A DNA stretch of 64,000 bases. It comes from JADCGM01 sp943368345 (lineage in GTDB: Bacteria > Pseudomonadota > Alphaproteobacteria > Sphingomonadales > Sphingomonadaceae). The DNA is taken from positions 62,001 to 126,000 of the forward strand of contig CALRKY020000002.1 in assembly GCA_943368345.1 (NCBI GenBank), written 5' to 3'. Under the pieces are notes generated by a model, which was not told where the DNA came from, did not search any database, and saw only the letters and a program-made list of their open reading frames with translations. Position numbers and translations under genes: made by a program. Of this stretch, positions 1-8,686 are shown piece after piece. The stretch's first letter is position 1. Each line of letters starts with the position of its first letter.

Positions 1-469
1 GCCCGCCAACTGCAATGATTGCGTCGAGCAGGGTCATGTTCGACCGATAGGACAAAGCGGCCGGCCGGGTCGCGGCGCCGACAATCCGGATCTGCTGGGC
101 AAAAGGCCCACCGAAGGAGCCGACAATCACCGAAACAATCGGATTCTGGATGTAAACCGACAATTTGCTTTCGATGGTCTTGGCCAACTGGCTGGAGGTT
201 TGTCCGGTCGCCGCCAAATCTTCGATCAAGGGCACAGTGATCCGGCCATCGGGGCGCACGGTGACCGTCGTCGACAATTCCGGGTTCCGCCACACGAACA
301 ACCGCAACTGATCGAGCGGGCCGATGATATAGTCCGGCCCCGGCCCTTCTTCGGCCAGCACGACGGGAGACGGCGGCAATCTCTCGGTCTTGGCTGCGGC
401 CTGGATGCTTGTTGCAAGCATCGCTGGCATTGCCATGATCAGCATCGCTATCCGAAACAGCCTGAACAT
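1..469 (-). CDS. XrtA-type polysaccharide export protein (Wza-like), 3' end outside window
   Basis: The first 156 codons are visible and the gene runs off the left edge. The N-terminus is a signal peptide (hydrophobic residues 5-24, ending in SIQAAA). It has no lipobox cysteine near the cleavage site, unlike classical Wza. The mature start contains GPGPDYIIGPLDQLRLFVWR, followed by a region with VRPDGRITVPLIEDL. This is the typical polysaccharide-export (Poly_export/SLBB) layout of exosortase-A clusters. The protein is expected to form the outer-membrane/periplasmic export channel for exopolysaccharide. The start is the ATG at 469. It is downstream of, and on the same strand as, the decarboxylase gene, with a 132-base gap. 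Family assignment is strong; the exact orthologue name is inferred. Confidence 0.85.
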   Translation of the reverse strand, partial: MFRLFRIAMLIMAMPAMLATSIQAAAKTERLPPSPVVLAEEGPGPDYIIGPLDQLRLFVWRNPELSTTVTVRPDGRITVPLIEDLAATGQTSSQLAKTIESKLSVYIQNPIVSVIVGSFGGPFAQQIRIVGAATRPAALSYRSNMTLLDAIIAVGG

Positions 470-601
470 TTTGGCCCTCCAAAGCCGATGAAGCGGGCTC
501 CCGCGATTCCAGCAATAGTCAGGATATTGCGGAGCACACTCGAATCGCACACCATCCCTAGTCCATTGTGCCCGAAAATGCCAATCTCGCGACCCCGAAC
601 C

Positions 602-1816
602 CTATGCAAGTATCTCAGCAGCAGGCCCATGCCCAAGGAATCCCGATGGACTCGCCGTCGCACCATAAGCCCCGGCCATGAAAACCGCGATCAGATCGCC
701 AACTTGTGTTACCGGTAACATGACCTTTTCGCCCAGCCGGTCCATTGGCGTACAGAGGCAGCCGACGACGTTGACTTGCTCGACATCTGCCGCGTCAAAC
801 CGGGTGGCATTGGCCAGCGGATAGTTGCGCCTGATGACCGTTCCGAAATTCCCGCTTGCAGCCAGTTGGTGATGCAACCCACCGTCCACCACCAAAAATG
901 TCTCACCCTGACTGACTTTCCGGTCAACCACGCGGGTGAGGTAAACCCCGGCCTCGCCAACCAAGTAGCGACCGAGTTCGAGTGCGAACCGGGTCCCGGA
1001 AAGGCTGTCCGGTCGCGCCGCAATCCTCCCGCCAAGCGCCTCTCCGACCGCGCGAATGTCGAGCGGCGTGTCTCCGGGAAAATAGGGGAGACCAAACCCC
1101 CCACCAATATTGACCAGCGCCGGCGGGCAAGGTGCGAACTGCGCGAGATCGGTGACCAGGTCGATGATTCGCGCCTGCGCCTCGATGACTGCATCCGCCG
1201 ATAGATTCTGTGACCCTGCGAATATATGAAAACCCTCGAACGCCACGTCTAACATCTTCATGCCTTGCAGAATGTCCGGCGCCTGCCCGGCATCGACCCC
1301 GAACGGTCGCGCACCGCCACCCATCCGCATGCCGGATGCCTTCATTTCGAAGGGCGGATTGATGCGAAGCGCGGCGTGGAGCGGTTTGTCGATCAGCCGC
1401 GCAATCGCCGCCGCCCGCTCCAACTCCCCTGCGGATTCGATATTGAGCGTTGCCTCAGCAGCGATTGCCGCCCGCAGTTCCACGTCACGTTTACCGGGAC
1501 CGGCAAAGCTGACGCGTCGACCGTCCAAGACCTCTAACGACTGGCGCAACTCCCCCGCCGATGCGACGTCAAATCCATCGACCAGCGGCGCGATCCATCG
1601 CAGCAGCTCCGGCAAAGGATTGGCTTTGATGGCGTAGTGAATGGCAACGTCGGGCGGCAGCACCGAACGGAGCGTAGTTATTCTCTGCCGGATGAGCTCC
1701 CGATCATAAACGAACAGCGGCGTGTCGCCGGCCTGTTCTACCCAATCGCTCGCCTTGCGCCCGGCGATGCCGAGTTCGCCGTCGATGGTTGAAAAACCGG
1801 GCGGGATATGGGTCAT
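602..1816 (-). CDS. PLP-dependent decarboxylase, exosortase A system-associated
   Basis: This 404-residue fold-III PLP enzyme belongs to the ornithine/diaminopimelate decarboxylase superfamily. The Schiff-base lysine is Lys64 in YAIKANP. Further landmarks are FHIFAGSQ, the glycine-rich phosphate-binding NIGGGFG, and the C-terminal GCLCTPMD with the usual active-site cysteine. The length and its place next to an AMP-forming ligase and a carrier protein match the decarboxylase that always accompanies XrtA exopolysaccharide clusters. Its substrate is unknown. The start ATG at 1816 abuts the stop of the ligase gene (1817-1819), which indicates one operon and translational coupling. Confidence 0.9.
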   Translation of the reverse strand: MTHIPPGFSTIDGELGIAGRKASDWVEQAGDTPLFVYDRELIRQRITTLRSVLPPDVAIHYAIKANPLPELLRWIAPLVDGFDVASAGELRQSLEVLDGRRVSFAGPGKRDVELRAAIAAEATLNIESAGELERAAAIARLIDKPLHAALRINPPFEMKASGMRMGGGARPFGVDAGQAPDILQGMKMLDVAFEGFHIFAGSQNLSADAVIEAQARIIDLVTDLAQFAPCPPALVNIGGGFGLPYFPGDTPLDIRAVGEALGGRIAARPDSLSGTRFALELGRYLVGEAGVYLTRVVDRKVSQGETFLVVDGGLHHQLAASGNFGTVIRRNYPLANATRFDAADVEQVNVVGCLCTPMDRLGEKVMLPVTQVGDLIAVFMAGAYGATASPSGFLGHGPAAEILA

Positions 1817-3304
1817 TCAACCAAACTCACGGCGAAGGGCAGCGCGGTCAAGTTTGCCGTTGGCATTGCGCGGCAATTCACTGCGCCAATGAATTTTGCC
1901 GGGCATCATGTACGCCGGAACCGCCGCTGCCATCTGCTGCCGCAAATTGGTGTCGGCCATCTGAACATCCATCCCCATCCTTGGACTTGCGACCAAATGG
2001 ATTGCCTGCCCGAGGCGGTCGTCGGCAACCCCGATGGCGACAGCTTCGTGAACCACACCGGTTGCTAGGGCGGCCTCTTCGACGTCGGTTGGCGAAACAC
2101 GGTATCCGCTGGTCTTGATCATCTCGTCGGTGCGTCCGACGAAGTAGAGAAATCCATCGGCATCGCGCCGGACCGTGTCGCCCGACCACACGCCGATTTT
2201 GCCACTGACGGCTGCAGGCGGAGCAGGACGGAATATTTCAGCGGTCCGGGCCGGATCACCCCAATATCCCTGGGAGACCAGCGGCCCGACATGTACCAAT
2301 TCGCCCGGCTCATCCGGGTCGGTGATCCTACCATCCGGTCGCACCACCAAGATTTCGGCGTCTGGAATCGCCTTGCCAATCGAGTCGGCGCGCTGGTCCA
2401 CCAGCTCGGGATCCAGATAGGTCGACCGGAACGCCTCGGTCAGGCCGTACATTAGGAACAGTCTGGCGACCGGAAACAACCGCCGCAGTCTGGCAACAAG
2501 ATCGCGGGACATTCGACCGCCTGTGCTGGCGATACATTGCACGTGATTGCGCAAATCGTCCGGCCAGTTCGCATCGGCGAGTTGAGTCCAAAGCGGCGGC
2601 ACCCCGGTGATATGGGTTATCCCGTGCCGCGCCACCGCTTTCACCACATCCCGCGGTGACAGATAGTCGACCAGGACCGCCGCCGCGCCAGTGTGGAAAG
2701 CCGCCGTCACCTGACTGAACCCCGCATCAAAGCTCAACGGCAGGACGCACAGGATCCGGTCATGCGGTTGATGACCAATGTAGGACACCACGCTCGCAGC
2801 ACCGATAAGAAGATTGCCGTGCGACAGAACAACGCCCTTGGGTCGCCCGGTCGAGCCCGATGTATAAAGGATCGCAGCGATATGTGACGGCTCGACAGTC
2901 GCGGCACCGTGATGCGCAATCAGCCGAGACCAATCCTTCTCGACTGTCAGCAAAAACTCCGTCTCCACGGACTCCAGCGTCGCAGCCCGTTCTGTGCTCG
3001 TTAAAAGCAGCCGCGCACCAGAATCCGATAGGATATGAGCGACCTGACCGGCCTTCAGCACAGGATTGATCGGAACCAGCACAGCCCCTGCCCGGGAAAT
3101 GGCGAACGACATGACGACGGTTTCAATCCGCTTGGGCAGCCAGATGGCGACCCGGTCACCCTTCGCAATGCCGAGTGCCGTCAATCCGATGGCGACGGCT
3201 GACACCCGGGCGTCGAGTTCCGCATAGGTGATGCTCTGCTCACCCGCAACAAGCGCTGTTGCGTCGCTGGCACCCCGGCGCGGCAAGTCGTCGAGGCGGT
3301 TCAT
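1817..3304 (-). CDS. AMP-forming acyl-CoA/acyl-ACP ligase, exosortase A-associated
   Basis: This is a 495-residue ANL-superfamily adenylating enzyme. It shows the P-loop LYTSGSTGRPKGVVLSHG, the motif MYGLTEAFRSTYLDPE, the hinge segment GDTVRRDADGFLYFVGRTDE and the C-terminal catalytic lysine in RNANGKLDR. It probably activates an acyl or amino acid and loads it on the nearby carrier protein for decoration of the exopolysaccharide. That role is inferred from context. I chose the ATG at 3304 because it overlaps the stop of the upstream GNAT gene as ATGA and opens with MNRLDDLP, the usual beginning of such enzymes. A longer upstream reading frame encodes unrelated-looking sequence. Confidence 0.9.
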   Translation of the reverse strand: MNRLDDLPRRGASDATALVAGEQSITYAELDARVSAVAIGLTALGIAKGDRVAIWLPKRIETVVMSFAISRAGAVLVPINPVLKAGQVAHILSDSGARLLLTSTERAATLESVETEFLLTVEKDWSRLIAHHGAATVEPSHIAAILYTSGSTGRPKGVVLSHGNLLIGAASVVSYIGHQPHDRILCVLPLSFDAGFSQVTAAFHTGAAAVLVDYLSPRDVVKAVARHGITHITGVPPLWTQLADANWPDDLRNHVQCIASTGGRMSRDLVARLRRLFPVARLFLMYGLTEAFRSTYLDPELVDQRADSIGKAIPDAEILVVRPDGRITDPDEPGELVHVGPLVSQGYWGDPARTAEIFRPAPPAAVSGKIGVWSGDTVRRDADGFLYFVGRTDEMIKTSGYRVSPTDVEEAALATGVVHEAVAIGVADDRLGQAIHLVASPRMGMDVQMADTNLRQQMAAAVPAYMMPGKIHWRSELPRNANGKLDRAALRREFG

Positions 3305-3957
3305 GGGAGTTCTGGCCCGATGACCGCACTCGGTGCCGACAGCCATTGCTTGCAGCCAACCCGGAGTCCGTGCAGCGTCCCGGTGATAACGCCGCCCATG
3401 CGTCGATGTGCTGCGATGGATGCGGTGTTGTAGTGGGCGATCCGGCTCACAGACCAATCGAGTCCACGTTCGGCCAGCCAATTGGCAGTTCCCGCCCAGA
3501 GCGCAGCAAAGGCCCGCCCGCCCCTAGAGCCCGGGCGGACATAGAGCCCGGTGTCCCAGGCCGCACCGGCTGGCGGGACAAATCGCACCGCCAACTCATC
3601 CTCGTCAAAAGTCTGGTCAGTGAGGAATGTCACACCGGCGATCTGGTCGTCACGCAGTGCCGCAAGGCAGGTCATTCCCTGCCCCATCCGGTGATGCACA
3701 GCCGCCAATGGCAGTTCGAGCGACGCGGCATTTTCCGCAACAGTCGCGGCGTCCAGTTCGCGAATGACAAAGCCGCGCTGCAAGTCGGGCATTCCACTGC
3801 GAGGTACCGCGATCAGCACATAGCTGTGGAGCGCCACCCCCGGGATCAGCGCGGCGGCCCGGCTGGCGGCATAGGTCGCAAAGCCGGCTGGGCCGAGTTC
3901 CCGCAAAGTCGCTGACCAGCTTGCCACCCGTTCTCCGCGCCCTTGTTGCCTTCGCAC
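3301..3957 (-). CDS. GNAT-like acyltransferase in the XrtA cluster
   Basis: The protein has about 218 residues and a GNAT fold. A central region, GLYVRPGSRGGRAFAALWAG, resembles the acetyl-CoA-binding beta4-alpha3 segment. It is followed by VSRIAHYNTASIAAHRRMGG, the typical motif near the C-terminus. It is the first gene of the minus-strand operon, overlapping the ligase by four bases (ATGA). An acyl or acetyl transfer step during exopolysaccharide building-block synthesis is plausible; the substrate is unknown. The N-terminal start is uncertain. The ATG at 3957 leaves only 57 bases to the divergent carrier-protein gene, and an internal start is possible. Confidence 0.75.
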   Translation of the reverse strand: MRRQQGRGERVASWSATLRELGPAGFATYAASRAAALIPGVALHSYVLIAVPRSGMPDLQRGFVIRELDAATVAENAASLELPLAAVHHRMGQGMTCLAALRDDQIAGVTFLTDQTFDEDELAVRFVPPAGAAWDTGLYVRPGSRGGRAFAALWAGTANWLAERGLDWSVSRIAHYNTASIAAHRRMGGVITGTLHGLRVGCKQWLSAPSAVIGPELP

Positions 3958-3973
3958 CGCCTCGCACTATAAC

Positions 3974-4007
3974 CGCGACCTGTCAAAACCCGTTCAAAAA
4001 GGTCGCG
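3974..4007. promoter_or_regulatory. Inverted repeat in the divergent XrtA promoter region
   Basis: CGCGACC at 3974-3980 and GGTCGCG at 4001-4007 form perfect 7-base arms around a 20-base AT-richer spacer. They lie in the short divergent region between the GNAT/ligase/decarboxylase operon and the carrier-protein/hydrolase operon. The position fits an operator shared by the two operons, but no regulator is encoded next to it. A small RNA hairpin in the leader is an alternative. Confidence 0.3.
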
Positions 4008-4014
4008 CGTCGCC

Positions 4015-4293
4015 ATGCCAGCCGGTTCGGATTCGACAGATCAGATCACGCAGGCTGTCCGGCAAATTCTCGCCGACGTGCTGTCCTTAAAGCCTGCAAC
4101 GGCGACGCGTTTGACTGCTGACACACCGTTATTTGGGTCGCTGCCGGAACTCGATTCGATGGCCGTTGCCGGGCTGTTGACCGAGCTCGAAGATCGACTC
4201 GGGATCATCATCGATGATGATGATGTCGACGGGCAATTGTTCGCCAGTTTCGGGTCGCTGGTCGCATTTGCCCAATCCAAGGTCGCCGGTTGA
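4015..4293 (+). CDS. Acyl carrier protein, exosortase A-associated
   Basis: This 92-residue acidic carrier protein has the phosphopantetheine attachment serine at Ser48 in PELDSMAV. Helix 3 follows as LEDRLGIIIDDDDV. It is the natural partner for the AMP-forming ligase encoded divergently at 1817-3304. Together with the decarboxylase they make the small biosynthetic arm found in XrtA loci. Its stop TGA (4291-4293) overlaps the TTG start of the next gene as TTGA, so the two are translationally coupled. Confidence 0.92.
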   Translation: MPAGSDSTDQITQAVRQILADVLSLKPATATRLTADTPLFGSLPELDSMAVAGLLTELEDRLGIIIDDDDVDGQLFASFGSLVAFAQSKVAG

Positions 4294-4976
4294 CCGCCAG
4301 CTTCCAGCTTTGCACCATCGCCGACCTTCCCTGCGTCGTGCGCGGTCCGACGGCGGGACCAGCGGTCCTGATCATCCAGCCCTTGTTTGAGGAACTGAAC
4401 CGGACCCGGCGATTGTTGGCCCAAATGGCGGCTCGACTGGCCGCCCGTGGAGTTCGATCCTGGATGCCCGATTTGGCGGGGACAGGCGATGCAACTGGCC
4501 AGATGGATTGGGCAGCTTGGCAGCAAAATATTTTGACAATTCATCGGAATATTAAGTCAGATTACACTGATAATATTAAGGTAATTTCCGTTCGTGGTGG
4601 TTCACTTCTGACCAATGACTTTCCCGAGCGATACCTGATTGCCCCTGTTGCGACCGGGGCGGCGATATTGCGGGACTTGTTGCGAACCCGGGCCGCCGCA
4701 AAACCGGATAACCCAGCCGAACGCGTGGATGCCCTTGCGGCCCGGTTGAAGTCCGAAACGCTCGAGCTTGCTGGATATCAGGTGTCGCCTGAACTCGCCG
4801 CCGCACTGGGTAGTGCAACTACCAACAGTCTTGCCGCGCGGGTCGCTCATATTGGTGACGGCGGCTTTGCCGGCCCTCCCGTCTGGCGACAGGCCGAACC
4901 GGTTGACGCCGGTGCGCTGGCCGCCGATCTGGCAGATGACATCCTGGCGTGGACATCCACATGTCCCAGCCGATAG
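4290..4976 (+). CDS. Alpha/beta hydrolase, exosortase A system-associated hydrolase 2
   Basis: The 228-residue protein has an alpha/beta hydrolase-like N-terminal half (PAVLIIQPLFEELNRTRR, then DLAGTGDATGQMDW). The usual nucleophile elbow is replaced by VRGGSLL, as often seen in this XrtA-linked family. The start is TTG at 4290, chosen because it overlaps the carrier-protein stop as TTGA. There is no in-frame ATG that keeps the conserved N-terminus. A stretch around 4525-4590 is strongly AT-rich and contains the 9-base direct repeat AATATTAAG at 4548-4556 and 4572-4580, which is odd in this GC-rich gene. The 3' end overlaps the next hydrolase gene by 16 bases. Confidence 0.82.
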   Translation: MTASFQLCTIADLPCVVRGPTAGPAVLIIQPLFEELNRTRRLLAQMAARLAARGVRSWMPDLAGTGDATGQMDWAAWQQNILTIHRNIKSDYTDNIKVISVRGGSLLTNDFPERYLIAPVATGAAILRDLLRTRAAAKPDNPAERVDALAARLKSETLELAGYQVSPELAAALGSATTNSLAARVAHIGDGGFAGPPVWRQAEPVDAGALAADLADDILAWTSTCPSR

Positions 4977-5782
4977 TCTTCCCCTGCGAAGGTCATTTTC
5001 TCGCCGGGACATTGCACCCGGCGGACGGTCGAACCGCTGTCCTGATCGTATCCGGCGGGCGGCAGACCCGGCACGGCTCGCATCGGGGATTCGTTGCTTT
5101 GGCCGAAGGATTGGCGAAGGCAGGCTATCCGGTCCTGCGCTTCGACCGACGCGGCGTCGGTGACAGCGACGGGGACGACCCCGGTTTCCGCGCGTCCGGT
5201 CCGGACATTGCCGCAGGCCGGGCCGCATTGCGTGATGCCTGCCCGCACGTCCGCAATATTGTCGGTTGGGGCCTTTGCGACGGTGCTGCGACGCTTGCGC
5301 TTCACCCGACTGGTTTCGATGGCCTGATCCTCGCCAATCCCTGGACGCAGGATGCCGAGGTTGGCGACACCCTCCCCCAGCCATCGGCGATAAAAGCGAA
5401 CTACGCCGAAAAACTGGTCAGTCCGGCGGCCTGGCGGCGGCTGCTGAGCGGCGCGGTCAACCTGAAAGCTCTGATCAAGGGACTCACAAAACTCGTTCAA
5501 TCGCAGCGCATGACGAAAACCGGCACAGCGGTGCTCGGCGGTTTGCGTAGCTATCCGGGAAAGACCCTTATCCTGCTGGCAGAACGTGACGGCACCGCGC
5601 AGGCATTTGCCGCCATGCTGCAATCTTCAGTGCGCTCCCATCCAAACCCGGAGTTCGAAGTCGAAACCATTGCCGGTGCAACACACACATTCCCGGGTGA
5701 ATCGGCAGAAGCCCGGATGATTGCGGCCTGCACCGGCTGGTTGAACAGACTCGACACCCAGCCTGTTGCTGAAGCAGACTGA
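4961..5782 (+). CDS. Alpha/beta hydrolase, exosortase A system-associated hydrolase 1
   Basis: This is a 273-residue alpha/beta hydrolase. The nucleophile elbow reads GLCDG, so the expected serine is a cysteine (Cys106). The acidic residue (LLAERDGT) and the histidine (GATHTF) of the triad are present. A cysteine at this position is typical of the XrtA-associated hydrolase 1 family. I prefer the ATG at 4961 (MSQPIVFPCEGHF) over an in-frame GTG at 4949, because the conserved beta-hairpin begins right after it. It overlaps hydrolase 2 by 16 bases and ends the recognisable XrtA part of the plus-strand operon. Confidence 0.87.
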   Translation: MSQPIVFPCEGHFLAGTLHPADGRTAVLIVSGGRQTRHGSHRGFVALAEGLAKAGYPVLRFDRRGVGDSDGDDPGFRASGPDIAAGRAALRDACPHVRNIVGWGLCDGAATLALHPTGFDGLILANPWTQDAEVGDTLPQPSAIKANYAEKLVSPAAWRRLLSGAVNLKALIKGLTKLVQSQRMTKTGTAVLGGLRSYPGKTLILLAERDGTAQAFAAMLQSSVRSHPNPEFEVETIAGATHTFPGESAEARMIAACTGWLNRLDTQPVAEAD

Positions 5783-5812
5783 GCACCGCAAAACTCGGGG
5801 GAGAAGACTATC

Positions 5813-7120
5813 ATGCGTCGTCTGTTGCTGTTGGTGTTGGCGCTTCTGGTATCCGGGCCGGTTCGCGCCGAGTCAGCCGATGTCGCATTGACGCGCGAAG
5901 CCTTTCGATTTGGCTTCCCGGTTTATGAAATGGCGCGGACCCGCTCGGCAGCGACCTCGCTGTTGCCGACCAACATGCTCGGGCATCGGCGGACCTTGTC
6001 AGACGCATCATCCCGCTGGGTGACGACCCCCAATAATGACACGCTCTATTCGTCGGCCTGGCTTGATCTGCGCGCCGGCCCGGTCCTCTTGACAATGCCG
6101 CCGCTACCCAACCGATATCACTCGGCCGCGATGATGGATGTTTTTACGGATAATTTCACCATCCTTGGGACCCGCAATCAGGCTGGCAAAGGCGGGCGCT
6201 ATGCCATCGTCGGACCGGATTGGACCGGCAGTCCTCCAAATGATGCGACAGTGGTCAAAGCCCGCACCAATGATGTCTGGCTGCTGATCCGGACACTGGT
6301 CGATGGGCCAGCGGATCTGGAGGCCGCCCGGATTGCGCAGGACGGTTTCAAACTTGCCCCCGTCAGTTCGTCAACCGGAACCGCGACATTTGCCGCGCCG
6401 CCGACACCGGACGTCGCGACTTTCATCAATGTGGTGGGGGAGATGCTCGGCCGATCCTCAATCCCCGAGCTTCACCGCGCCCGGTTTGGACGACTGGCCG
6501 CGAGCGGGCTGATCGCCGGTGCCACCTGGGACGGCCTGTCCGCTACCCAGCAAGCGGTTTGGCAAGCAAACTTTGCGGCCTTTCAATCGGAACTGCGCGG
6601 TGGACTCGGGGCCGTTGGCGAAACCCATGCCGGCTGGTCCTACGGCAAAGCCAATGTCGGTGATTTCGGACAGGATGACCGGACGCGGGCATTGATCGCA
6701 CTTGGTGGCCTCGCTGCGCTCCCACCGGCCGAGGCGATGTACATGACCGGGAAAACCGATAGCGCCGGTCAAGCGTTTGACGGTGGCAAAACTTACCGGC
6801 TGCGAATTCCACCAAAGGGCTTGCCACTCCGGGGCTTTTGGTCGCTCAGCATGTACCAAGTCGAGCCGGATGGCCGCCTGTTCTTCGTCGACAACCCGGC
6901 GAATCGCTTCGCCATCGGTGACCGGACGGCCGGTTTGCAGAAGAATGGGGACGGTAGCCTCGACATCCTGATCAGCCGGACCGCTCCGACGGGTAGTGCA
7001 GGATCAAACTGGCTCCCTGCTCCTGCTGGTCAATTCCGGCTGATCATGCGAGCCTATTTGCCGAAACCGGAGCTTTTGAACGGCAAATGGCGGCTCCCGG
7101 CAATCGAACAACTGCCCTAG
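5813..7120 (+). CDS. Exported DUF1254/DUF1214 family protein
   Basis: The 435-residue protein has a clear Sec signal peptide (MRRLLLLVLALLVSGPVRA). It then has a DUF1254-type domain (FPVYEMARTR ... VTTPNNDTLYSSAWLDL) and a C-terminal DUF1214-type domain (GLPLRGFWSLSMY ... RLIMRAYLPKPELLNGKW). The biochemical function of the family is not established. It sits 30 bases after hydrolase 1 with a strong GGGGGAG ribosome site, so it may be the last gene of that operon. Its stop TAG and the stop TAG of the convergent small gene share the palindrome CTAG at 7117-7120. Confidence 0.85.
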   Translation: MRRLLLLVLALLVSGPVRAESADVALTREAFRFGFPVYEMARTRSAATSLLPTNMLGHRRTLSDASSRWVTTPNNDTLYSSAWLDLRAGPVLLTMPPLPNRYHSAAMMDVFTDNFTILGTRNQAGKGGRYAIVGPDWTGSPPNDATVVKARTNDVWLLIRTLVDGPADLEAARIAQDGFKLAPVSSSTGTATFAAPPTPDVATFINVVGEMLGRSSIPELHRARFGRLAASGLIAGATWDGLSATQQAVWQANFAAFQSELRGGLGAVGETHAGWSYGKANVGDFGQDDRTRALIALGGLAALPPAEAMYMTGKTDSAGQAFDGGKTYRLRIPPKGLPLRGFWSLSMYQVEPDGRLFFVDNPANRFAIGDRTAGLQKNGDGSLDILISRTAPTGSAGSNWLPAPAGQFRLIMRAYLPKPELLNGKWRLPAIEQLP

Positions 7121-7431
7121 TTTTTGCCGTCCCAATCGACATGCGACTCTGCTTTTTGCGTGTCGGCATCTGACTGATCGCCGCCAACACGGACGCATCT
7201 TCCGTTGGCATCCGCCACATAGCCCGGTTCGATCATCATCTGACCGCCGGGGTCGGAATGAAGACACCCCCGCTCCAGCAGGTTGTTCGTCACGATTTCG
7301 GCGCGACAATTGGAAAATGGCGTTGAGCAGAAGGACGGTTGGGCGAGCAATCGGTCGCCGGGGTCAGCCATCGCCGCACCGCTCGCCAGCGCAATCACGG
7401 TGCCAAGCGAGATGAGCAGATGCCGGTGCAT
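7117..7431 (-). CDS. Small secreted protein, unknown function
   Basis: This 104-residue protein has a signal peptide (MHRHLLISLGTVIALASGAAMA) and a short mature part containing four cysteines, suggesting disulfides in the periplasm. I do not recognise a family. It is monocistronic and convergent with the DUF1254/DUF1214 gene, with stop codons overlapping. The tRNA-Met gene lies just upstream on the same strand. Confidence 0.6.
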   Translation of the reverse strand: MHRHLLISLGTVIALASGAAMADPGDRLLAQPSFCSTPFSNCRAEIVTNNLLERGCLHSDPGGQMMIEPGYVADANGRCVRVGGDQSDADTQKAESHVDWDGKN

Positions 7432-7461
7432 GGCCGGATGTTAACATGAAGTCGCCGATAC

Positions 7462-7538
7462 TGGTAGCAGGAGGCGGATTTGAACCGCCGACCTCCGGGT
7501 TATGAATCCGGCGCTCTCACCAACTGAGCTACCCTGCC
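7462..7538 (-). tRNA. tRNA-Met (CAU)
   Basis: The 77-base cloverleaf includes the encoded CCA. The D-arm is TAGCTCAGTTGGTGAGAGC, the anticodon loop TTCATAA has CAT in the centre, and the T-arm is GGCGGTTCAAATCCGCC. The acceptor stem closes with two G-U wobbles (1-72 and 7-66). The last anticodon-stem pair (31-39) reads A-C. The lack of three G-C pairs argues against the initiator tRNA; a lysidine-modified Ile tRNA cannot be fully excluded. Confidence 0.9.
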
Positions 7539-7664
7539 ATACCGAGCGCGAAGCGACGCGCATATAGTCGCCGCCCCTCCGATGGGTCAATGGCGTGGAC
7601 GGCCTTTCGAAGCCCCGCTATCGCTGTGCAGCCATTTCCGTCGATTTCAACAAAGAGATGATCC

Positions 7665-8606
7665 GTGACCGACGTGATACCGACTGACAACTGGACGCTG
7701 GTCATCCACGGCGGTGCGGGTGCAATGACCCGCGCCACCAAATCCCCCGAACGTGAACAGGCAGCGCGCGCCGCACTCGCCCGGGCGCTCGACGCTGGTG
7801 GACGCATTTTGTCTGTCGGCGGTTCGGCGGTGGACGCCGTCCAAGCTGCGGTTCAAGTGCTGGAAGATGACCCGCATTTCAACGCCGGTCACGGGTCGGT
7901 GTTCACCCATGACGGACAGATTGAGCTGGATGCCGCCATCATGGATGGAAACGGTCGCCGCGCCGGTGCGGTCGCCGCCGTCACCCGGTCGCGCAACCCG
8001 ATTGCCGCCGCCCGTGCGGTTATGGACCACAGCCCCCACGTCCTGCTGTCCGGCCCCGGTGCCGATGCTTTTGCGGCGGCCAACGAGGTTCAGCAGACCG
8101 ATCCGACCTATTTTCATACCCCCCACCGCTGGGCGCAGCTCGAAAAGGCGCGCGAACTGGGCGACGGGCATTTCGATGCGGATGTGAAGTTCGGGACGGT
8201 AGGAGCCGTGGCGCGCGATGCTGCCGGCCATGTTGCGGCTGCCACCTCGACCGGTGGCCTGACCGGCAAACGCTGGGGACGGATCGGCGACTCGCCTCTG
8301 ATCGGAGCCGGAACCTATGCCGACGACCGGGCCGGTGCGGTGTCGGCAACCGGGTCGGGCGAGTTCTACATTCGCGAAGGTGTCGCCCACGAAATCTGCG
8401 CCCGCGTCCGCCTGTTGCGAGAAGGCGTCCAGGCCGCAGCGGATTTTGTTCAAGCCGAAACCCGGGAACTGGGCGGCGTTGGCGGTGTGATTATCGTCGG
8501 GGCCGATGGTACCCCGGCCTGGAGTTTCAACACCCCCGGCATGTACCGCGGCGTCCTCCGTGGCGGTCGGGACCCGGTGTTCGCGATCTTCGGGGACGAG
8601 CCCTAG
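7665..8606 (+). CDS. Isoaspartyl peptidase / type III L-asparaginase
   Basis: This 313-residue Ntn-hydrolase precursor shows WTLVIHGGAGAM at the N-terminus. The autocleavage site lies before Thr178 in KFGTVGAVARD, so processing would yield alpha and beta subunits. STGGLTGKRWGRIGDSPLIGAGTYAD, with the substrate-binding arginine and glycine residues, follows. It cleaves isoaspartyl dipeptides and asparagine in the cytoplasm. The start is GTG at 7665, preceded by AAAGAG; a nearby ATG at 7658 is out of frame. Confidence 0.92.
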   Translation: MTDVIPTDNWTLVIHGGAGAMTRATKSPEREQAARAALARALDAGGRILSVGGSAVDAVQAAVQVLEDDPHFNAGHGSVFTHDGQIELDAAIMDGNGRRAGAVAAVTRSRNPIAAARAVMDHSPHVLLSGPGADAFAAANEVQQTDPTYFHTPHRWAQLEKARELGDGHFDADVKFGTVGAVARDAAGHVAAATSTGGLTGKRWGRIGDSPLIGAGTYADDRAGAVSATGSGEFYIREGVAHEICARVRLLREGVQAAADFVQAETRELGGVGGVIIVGADGTPAWSFNTPGMYRGVLRGGRDPVFAIFGDEP

Positions 8607-8686
8607 ATCATTGTAGTTGGACAATATACCGAGTTAGTCATCCGAACGGACGCTGGTGATATATCACGCCGAGATCAGGAGGTAGA

